9,598 nucleotides of DNA from positions 1 to 9,598 of the forward strand of contig CAZMZP010000024.1 of assembly GCA_964570935.1 (NCBI GenBank), read 5' to 3'. Position 1 is the stretch's first letter; the number at the start of each line of letters is the position of its first letter. Below are positions 6,051 to 9,598 of this stretch, piece after piece. The position numbers and the translations under genes are program-made. Origin of the DNA: JAFGJU01 sp964570935 (GTDB taxonomy: Bacteria > Eisenbacteria > RBG-16-71-46 > JAFGJU01). Under the pieces are notes generated by a model that saw only the letters and a program-made list of their open reading frames with translations, did not search any database and was not told the DNA's origin.

Positions 6051-6749
6051 TCAGGTTGTCCAAATCAGGTAGGCTCCCCCAGCAATAACGAGCACTCCGC
6101 AGACCTTCTTCAATATGTCGAGACCCCTGGACTTGGCGGACCACTTCAGGTAGTGCTCCACAACCTCGGTGAACGTGCCCGCAGCCACTATCACCGCACA
6201 GTGGCCCACGCCGTACGCTGCGAGGAGCAGGATGCCGTAGCCCATGTTGGTGCGAGCCACGGACAGCGTTATCCCTAGCATCGGAGCCATGTAGGCAAAC
6301 GTACAGGGCCCAAGGGCAAGGCCAAACACCAGCCCCAGAATGAACGCGGCGACGGGGCCGCGCCTCCCCCCGGTCTTTGCCTGGGCACCCGAGAACGGCA
6401 GCGGTATTACGCCGAGGAAATGAAGCCCAACCACAAAGAACACCACCGCCACAAAATAGTTCGTGTAGGGGCCCAGGTCTCCCAGCATTCGGCCGAAGGC
6501 GGCAGTGGCCACACCTATCAGCGCTATTGTGGTCAGGATGCCCAGTGCGAAGAGAAGGGCCAGCAGGAAGGCTCTCCGTGTCGTTAGGGCGCCCTGCTCG
6601 CCGATGAACCCGATTATCAGAGGTATACTTGCGAGGTGACAGGGACTCAGAATGATGCTGAGCACGCCCCAGGCGATAGAAGCCAGGACGGCCATGAGCG
6701 GAGCGCCCGCGACGGCGTCAGTCAGACTCTGGAAGACCTCAGCTATCAC
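6051..6749 (-). CDS. ccdA: CcdA-type transmembrane thiol-disulfide electron carrier
   Basis: A 232-residue protein with about six membrane helices, the CcdA/DsbD-transmembrane family. The key cysteine pair is C37 in ILSPCHLASIPLI and C149 in LALGPCTFAYMAP, placed in the first and fourth helices as expected for passing electrons from cytoplasmic thioredoxin to the outside. Two further cysteines (VGHC and KKVCG) lie in later helices. The start is a GTG at 6749 inside the end of the thioredoxin lipoprotein gene (11-nt overlap) with GGGAG nine nt upstream, so translation is probably coupled. Its outer partners are likely the lipoprotein just upstream and the CxC protein downstream. CcdA also serves cytochrome c maturation, which would fit the octaheme cytochrome next door, but operon context favours redox delivery to its co-encoded partners. 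Confidence 0.9.
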   Translation of the reverse strand: MIAEVFQSLTDAVAGAPLMAVLASIAWGVLSIILSPCHLASIPLIIGFIGEQGALTTRRAFLLALLFALGILTTIALIGVATAAFGRMLGDLGPYTNYFVAVVFFVVGLHFLGVIPLPFSGAQAKTGGRRGPVAAFILGLVFGLALGPCTFAYMAPMLGITLSVARTNMGYGILLLAAYGVGHCAVIVAAGTFTEVVEHYLKWSAKSRGLDILKKVCGVLVIAGGAYLIWTT

Positions 6750-7335
6750 TCAGCTCCACTCCCATCTCTTTGAATTTCGCTATGATAGCATCCTTGGACA
6801 TGAAACCTTGGTGTCTCCAGACTTCCTTTCCTTCTCTGTCGAAGAAGACCTGAGTCGGTATGACTCGTATGCGGTATTCCATTGCGGCCCGGGTGTTGTA
6901 CCTGAGGTCTATGACTTCCACGATCGCGACCCCACTGTACTCTTTCTTCAGCTCCTCAAGTATCGGAGCCATCATCTTGCAGGGGATGCAGGTGCCTCTG
7001 CCAACGTCAACAAGGCGAGGGAGTTTCTGTGCGCTTACTGCGGCCGCCTGCTCGTGGCCGGTCCCGCTCGCTGGCGAGGCCGGTTTGTCCGCCTTCGCCA
7101 CAGGTTCCGCCTTGCCCGACGCCGAAGCAGGACTGGGGGTGCCGGCCTCTGGTGCGGCCGGCTTGCTTGTTCCCGGGGCTGATTCCAGATTCCCCGGAGC
7201 CGCTGCCGTTTCCGCAGCTGCTTCGTGGGACTGCTTCTTCTGCTCCTCGCCCCTCCTGGCACAGCCGGCCGTTGTGGAGAGCGCAACGAAGGCGATCACG
7301 AGCAGCATGACAATCCCATGCTTTCCCATCTTCAT
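6739..7335 (-). CDS. Thioredoxin-domain lipoprotein
   Basis: The 198-residue product starts with a lipoprotein signal (hydrophobic 8-19, lipobox TTAG-C25). A linker of about 75 residues rich in Ala, Pro, Ser, Glu and Lys (26-103) spans outward to a thioredoxin domain (105-198). The active site is C116-I-P-C119 in GTCIPCKMMAPILEEL, with cis-proline P160 in RVIPTQVFF and the ending GKEVWRHQGFMSKDAI. It should sit on the outer face of the cytoplasmic membrane (or outer membrane) and carry electrons delivered by CcdA, whose gene overlaps it by 11 nt. The ATG at 7335 has AGGAG nine nt upstream; a second ATG two codons later is possible. Targets may be the CxC protein, cytochrome haem-site cysteines, or oxidised metalloid species; these are inferences. 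Confidence 0.9.
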   Translation of the reverse strand: MKMGKHGIVMLLVIAFVALSTTAGCARRGEEQKKQSHEAAAETAAAPGNLESAPGTSKPAAPEAGTPSPASASGKAEPVAKADKPASPASGTGHEQAAAVSAQKLPRLVDVGRGTCIPCKMMAPILEELKKEYSGVAIVEVIDLRYNTRAAMEYRIRVIPTQVFFDREGKEVWRHQGFMSKDAIIAKFKEMGVELSDS

Positions 7336-7391
7336 TCCGTCAGTCTCCTTTCCCTCAGGAAGCTCGGTGCCAGATTTCGTGTTTCCCTTAT

Positions 7392-7646
7392 TCAGCGCGG
7401 CTCGTTTTGCCCCTTTTCCAAGATGAACTTCTTTATCTCGTCCACCGCCGGAACCTTGCCGGTAACCTTGACTTGGCCGTCCACTGCCAGAGCCGGGGTA
7501 ATCATGACGCCGAACCCCATTATGGCCTTGAGGTCCTCGACCTTCTCCACCTCCGCCGAAATCCCCAGGTCTTTCACTGCGCGCTCGGCGTTCTCATACG
7601 TCCTCTTACACTTCGGACAGCCCGTTCCGAGTATCTGTATCTTCAT
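7392..7646 (-). CDS. Small thioredoxin-fold redox-active disulfide protein
   Basis: An 84-residue minimal thioredoxin-like protein of the redox-active disulfide protein 2 type (TIGR00412-like). It starts MKIQILGTG-C10-P-K-C13-KRTYENAERAV and has the cis-Pro strand MITPALAVDGQVKVTGKVP near 48-66. It has no signal peptide and so acts in the cytoplasm. Possible jobs are reducing ArsC or feeding CcdA. The start has GGAGG seven nt upstream and overlaps the preceding stop by ATGA, so it is translated with the two-domain thioredoxin-like gene. Relatives are often found next to DUF318 permeases and ArsR proteins (from memory), in line with this context. Confidence 0.92.
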   Translation of the reverse strand: MKIQILGTGCPKCKRTYENAERAVKDLGISAEVEKVEDLKAIMGFGVMITPALAVDGQVKVTGKVPAVDEIKKFILEKGQNEPR

Positions 7647-8128
7647 TTCGACGCCTCCTTCAACCAGCGAACAATCTCCTCCCGCCGTGGAACACGGCCG
7701 GACGCAACGATCTTTCCATTTATGACCAGTGCCGGGGTCAATAAGGGTGTGAATTCAGCTATTCGCTTCGCCTCGCGAACGTGTTCCAGATCGGCTGCGA
7801 TCTTGTCGTCAGTCAGGACGGCTATGACTTCGCTCATCAGCTGGTGACAGCTGGGACACCCCGCCCCGAGCACCAGTATCTCCAACTCACAGGACTCGGC
7901 GGGCACCGCTTCGCCCCGCCGGCGTTTGAACTCTCTGAGCAGAGCTCGCCTGTAGTCTTCAGTCCTTGAAGGTGTTATGTAGTTCGCATCACCGATGAGC
8001 GCGAGCAACCTGTCCGCGATCTCGTCATCACTCTCCAGGCATTCGCCGGCGACCTGTGCGAGCGCGCTGTTAAGCCCTATCAGTCCTACCTTTATGCCGC
8101 CTACCGTGAGCTGTGTGACTTCGACCAT
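7643..8128 (-). CDS. Two-domain thioredoxin-fold protein
   Basis: The 161-residue protein has an N-terminal helical domain (1-72: VGGIKVGLIGLNSALAQVA, then DEIADRLLALIGDANYITPS and a basic helix EDYRRALLREFKRRRGE) joined to a thioredoxin-like domain (81-161). The active site is C91-P-S-C94 in VLGAGCPSCHQLMSEV, with cis-Pro in PLLTPALVINGKIVASGRVP. That C-terminal half resembles the neighbouring 84-residue protein, so the two may stem from a duplication. The N-terminal domain is not one I can name; it may bind a partner such as ArsR or ArsC. I chose the ATG at 8128, which has AAGGG eight nt upstream; an in-frame GTG at 8137 is the alternative. It follows arsR 2 by 69 nt, a gap that contains two inverted repeats. 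Confidence 0.85.
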   Translation of the reverse strand: MVEVTQLTVGGIKVGLIGLNSALAQVAGECLESDDEIADRLLALIGDANYITPSRTEDYRRALLREFKRRRGEAVPAESCELEILVLGAGCPSCHQLMSEVIAVLTDDKIAADLEHVREAKRIAEFTPLLTPALVINGKIVASGRVPRREEIVRWLKEASK

Positions 8129-8156
8129 TCTTGACACCCTTCTCGGTCGTTCTGCT

Positions 8157-8170
8157 AATACATGTGTATT
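8157..8170. promoter_or_regulatory. Inverted repeat AATACA-TG-TGTATT containing a TACAnnTGTA box
   Basis: This perfect 6-2-6 inverted repeat lies between arsR 2 and the two-domain thioredoxin gene. Its core TACATGTGTA fits the TACAnnTGTA operator recognised by CopY/BlaI-family repressors, although no such regulator is encoded in the window. It could equally be an RNA hairpin or a site for an ArsR. No clear promoter is seen beside it. Confidence 0.45.
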
Positions 8171-8186
8171 CCGGAACAGTTTCCGG
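8171..8186. promoter_or_regulatory. Inverted repeat CCGGAA-N4-TTCCGG, possible mRNA hairpin after arsR 2
   Basis: A perfect 6-bp stem with a 4-nt loop starts 12 nt after the arsR 2 stop and directly abuts the AATACA/TGTATT repeat. There is no T tract on the minus strand, so it is not a standard terminator. It may be a stabilising or processing hairpin, or a partial attenuator, setting arsR levels apart from the downstream redox genes. Confidence 0.45.
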
Positions 8187-8197
8187 CGGTCTATGTT

Positions 8198-8518
8198 TCA
8201 GCGCCGTTTGAACAGCGCCGCCTGGGTGGCGGCCCGGCGGCGAAGAGCCTCGGTCACGCACGGCATGGCCTTGAGCAGGCATGGCAGAGCCAGCTCGTAG
8301 AACATCTTGACTCCATCCTTGCGTCGTCTCACGACGCCTGCCTTCAAGAGCACATCCAGGTGCCTCGACGTAGTGGCCTGGGTGCCGGGGAGCATTGCCA
8401 CCAGCTCGCACACGCAGTGAGGGCGTTCGGCCAGGGTCTCGACGATTGAGAGGCGCGCCGGGTGGCCGAGCGCCTTGAATATCTCGGCCTGCGCCTGTAT
8501 CACCTTTGGGTCGTGCAT
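8198..8518 (-). CDS. arsR: ArsR/SmtB-family metalloregulatory repressor 2
   Basis: A 106-residue winged-helix repressor, normal length for the family. It has IFKALGHPARLSIVETLAE (13-31), the CVC metalloid site C35-V-C37-E-L, recognition helix ATTSRHLDVLLKAGVV and wing KDGVKMFYEL. C80 and C87 lie in the C-terminal helix (ALPCLLKAMPCVTEAL). All four cysteines align with those of ArsR 1. It heads the thioredoxin/CcdA operon and likely represses it and perhaps acr3-arsC. The ATG at 8518 has AAGGA nine nt upstream; the ATG at 8536 lies about where transcription should begin (just downstream of the -10 box), so the longer reading is unlikely. Confidence 0.93.
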   Translation of the reverse strand: MHDPKVIQAQAEIFKALGHPARLSIVETLAERPHCVCELVAMLPGTQATTSRHLDVLLKAGVVRRRKDGVKMFYELALPCLLKAMPCVTEALRRRAATQAALFKRR

Positions 8519-8533
8519 GACTGGCCATCCTTT

Positions 8534-8553
8534 CATAGCGATAATACAATATG
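8534..8553. promoter_or_regulatory. Possible operator CATA-N12-TATG across the arsR 2 -10 box
   Basis: CATA (8534-8537) and TATG (8550-8553) are inverted arms flanking the -10 box of the arsR 2 promoter. The arms are short and the interior is not symmetric, so this is only a candidate autoregulatory site, supported mainly by its place. Confidence 0.25.
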
Positions 8554-8569
8554 GCGCTGGAGTTGTCAA
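8541..8569 (-). promoter_or_regulatory. Sigma70-type promoter of the arsR 2-thioredoxin-ccdA operon
   Basis: On the minus strand TTGACA (8569-8564) and TATTAT (8546-8541) are separated by exactly 17 nt, a near-consensus pair. Transcription would start near 8534, leaving a leader of only about 16 nt before the ATG at 8518. This shows that arsR 2 and the genes after it form a separate unit from acr3-arsC. Confidence 0.85.
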
Positions 8570-8601
8570 GGTACTTCTTCGAAAGTAGGGGCGGGCGGTA
8601 G

Positions 8602-8623
8602 GCCGGAGTGTCTAGAGTCCGGC
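8602..8623 (-). terminator. Weak candidate hairpin at the end of arsC
   Basis: GCCGGA (8602-8607) pairs with TCCGGC (8618-8623) across a 10-nt loop that includes the arsC stop codon. No T tract follows on the minus strand. It may limit read-through from acr3-arsC into arsR 2, but the case is thin. Confidence 0.2.
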
Positions 8624-9031
8624 GTGGAAGAGCTCTTCCATGCGGCGTCTGAGCTCATCGCGCGTCTGTCTGAAAGCGGCCAGCCGCTCACCCTCCCCCC
8701 CTCGCACAGCCGCCGGGTCGGGAAGCTCCCAGTTCAGACGCCGAACCTTGCCAGGGAAAAGAGGGCACTCCTGCTCGGCGCAAAGGGTTATGACTGTCCC
8801 GACCTCGTGCGCGGGGATCTCGGAAACGGTCTTCGAACGGTGCTTCGAGATATCGATCCCGACCTCGCGCATGACCAGGATTGCCTCTGGGCGCACCCCG
8901 GCCGGGTTCGAGCCGGCAGACCATACCTTCACGCCCGCCGGGGCCATCGAGCGAGCGAGACCTTCAGCCATCTGGCTGCGGGCTGAGTTGGCCACGCACA
9001 GGAAGAGAACACCTTTCATCGTCTCACTCAT
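8612..9031 (-). CDS. arsC: Arsenate reductase, low-molecular-weight phosphatase/thioredoxin-coupled type
   Basis: A 139-residue protein with the LMW-PTP loop C12-VANSA-R18-S that attacks arsenate, and the late D105-P106 acid region (NWELPDPA). The other two cysteines expected for the disulfide cascade of thioredoxin-coupled ArsC are C84 and C89 in VITLCAEQECPLFPG. Their spacing (four residues between) is shorter than the six in the Bacillus/Staphylococcus enzymes. It reduces arsenate to arsenite in the cytoplasm; the thioredoxin-like proteins of the next operon are likely donors. The start is uncertain: an ATG at 9088 overlaps the acr3 stop by ATGA and would add a 19-residue hydrophobic leader (MRAILAGFVLWLG), while the ATG at 9031 gives the usual N-terminus and has GGGGAGGG 14 nt upstream; an ATG at 9019 also fits. 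Confidence 0.9.
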   Translation of the reverse strand: MSETMKGVLFLCVANSARSQMAEGLARSMAPAGVKVWSAGSNPAGVRPEAILVMREVGIDISKHRSKTVSEIPAHEVGTVITLCAEQECPLFPGKVRRLNWELPDPAAVRGGEGERLAAFRQTRDELRRRMEELFHAGL

Positions 9032-9084
9032 CTCGCGCAGTCCGCCCTCCCCGAGCCACAGCACGAAGCCCGCGAGAATCGCTC

Positions 9085-9598
9085 TCATCTTCCTACCGCC
9101 TGCGCACCGTAAAATCTAGTCCCTAGCCACAGTGACACGTTCACGAGTGCGATGAGGACCGGCACTTCCACCAGCGGTCCTATCACCGCGGCGAACGCGG
9201 CACCGTGATTGATTCCGAACGTGGCTATGGCCACGGCTATCGCCAGCTCGAAGTTGTTCGACGCGGCCGTGAAGCTGAGCGTCGCCGTCTGCCCGTACGT
9301 GGCCCCCACCCTCTTACTCATGAAGAACGAGATGAAGAACATCAGCACGAAGTAAATGAGCAGCGGAATGGCTATCCGCACCACGTCCAGGGGGAGCTCG
9401 ACGATGTGCTCGCCCTTGAGCGAGAACATGACCACGATGGTGAAGAGAAGAGCAATGAGCGTGACGGGACTGATCTTCGGAATGAACTTCTCGTGGTACC
9501 AGCGCTTGTCCTTCAGCTTGATGAGCGTAAAGCGGGTTATTATGCCAGCCAGGAACGGGATGCCCAGGTAGATGAAAACACTCCTGGCTATCTCGCCG
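9085..9598 (-). CDS. acr3: ACR3-family arsenite efflux carrier (partial, N-terminal part off the right edge)
   Basis: The visible 170 residues are the C-terminal half of ACR3. Typical stretches are SVFIYLGIPFLAGIITR, the PKISPVTLIALLFTIVVMFSL helix, PLLIYFVLMFFISFFMSKR, LSFTAASNNFELAIAVAIA and AAVIGPLVEVPVLIALVNVSLWL. The Glu in the NNFEL segment is conserved in the family; the transport cysteine lies upstream, outside the window. It exports arsenite driven by proton motive force. The frame runs open to the edge, so the GTG at 9435 is an internal codon and not a start. It lies directly before arsC (stop at 9085-9087), forming an acr3-arsC unit whose promoter is out of view. Confidence 0.95.
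   Translation of the reverse strand, partial: GEIARSVFIYLGIPFLAGIITRFTLIKLKDKRWYHEKFIPKISPVTLIALLFTIVVMFSLKGEHIVELPLDVVRIAIPLLIYFVLMFFISFFMSKRVGATYGQTATLSFTAASNNFELAIAVAIATFGINHGAAFAAVIGPLVEVPVLIALVNVSLWLGTRFYGAQAVGR

Noticed and set aside
6007..6144. N-terminal extension of the CxC thioredoxin-like gene
   Set aside because: It would overlap ccdA by over 90 nt, has no ribosome binding site, and the signal-like region begins after the ATG at 6006.
8625..8640. Perfect 16-nt palindrome TGGAAGAGCTCTTCCA in the end of arsC
   Set aside because: It encodes the ordinary helix MEELFH, has no loop for a hairpin terminator and no T tract, so it is probably a coding coincidence.
9085..9435. A complete 116-residue small membrane protein starting at the GTG at 9435
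   Set aside because: The same frame stays open to the window edge and encodes upstream ACR3 sequence, so this is the end of a larger protein.
1..9598. Selenocysteine codons, tRNAs, CRISPR repeats or insertion sequences
   Set aside because: No in-frame TGA at a redox site, no cloverleaf-like segment, no regular spaced repeats and no transposase motif were seen by eye.

Overview
The window looks like a bacterial chromosome segment devoted to arsenic (or related thiophilic metal/metalloid) resistance and thiol/disulfide electron transfer. Evidence for Bacteria: two sigma70-type promoters with 17-nt spacers (TTGACG/TATAAT and TTGACA/TATTAT), strong GGAGG-type ribosome binding sites, GTG as well as ATG starts, and Sec/lipoprotein signals. 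A ferredoxin:thioredoxin-reductase-type catalytic subunit, an octaheme c-type cytochrome and CcdA suggest an anaerobe or facultative anaerobe with a cell envelope able to hold periplasmic cytochromes. The phylum cannot be fixed from the sequence; a GC-rich, probably uncultivated lineage is an inference only.

Layout. (A) Minus strand, 504 to beyond the left edge: a glutaredoxin-like protein followed by an FTR catalytic-subunit homologue. (B) Plus strand, 789-5033: DGC-domain Cys-rich protein, ArsR repressor 1 (4-nt overlap), a secreted cytochrome with eight CXXCH haem sites, and a large DUF318/ArsP-type permease with a CSC motif. It has its own promoter at 690-718 and an inverted repeat over the -10 box. 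(C) Minus strand, 8518-5137: ArsR repressor 2, a two-domain thioredoxin-fold protein, a small redox-active-disulfide protein (4-nt overlap), a thioredoxin lipoprotein, CcdA (11-nt overlap) and an unrecognised secreted thioredoxin-like protein with a C-x-C-x4-C cluster. (D) Minus strand, right edge to 8612: the C-terminal part of an ACR3 arsenite efflux carrier and a thioredoxin-coupled-type ArsC (4-nt overlap if the first ATG is used). Operons B and C converge at about 5034-5136.

How the parts could work together (inference): ArsC reduces arsenate to arsenite with electrons from small thioredoxin-like proteins; ACR3 exports arsenite; both ArsR proteins, which share the same four cysteine positions, sense the metalloid. 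CcdA can move electrons through the membrane to the thioredoxin lipoprotein and the unusual CxC protein. Operon B adds a second efflux route with a periplasmic octaheme cytochrome, so a redox step outside the membrane may be tied to transport. The most novel parts are the DGC-ArsR-octaheme-permease cassette and the last gene of operon C. I saw no tRNA, rRNA, CRISPR array, transposase or insertion sequence.
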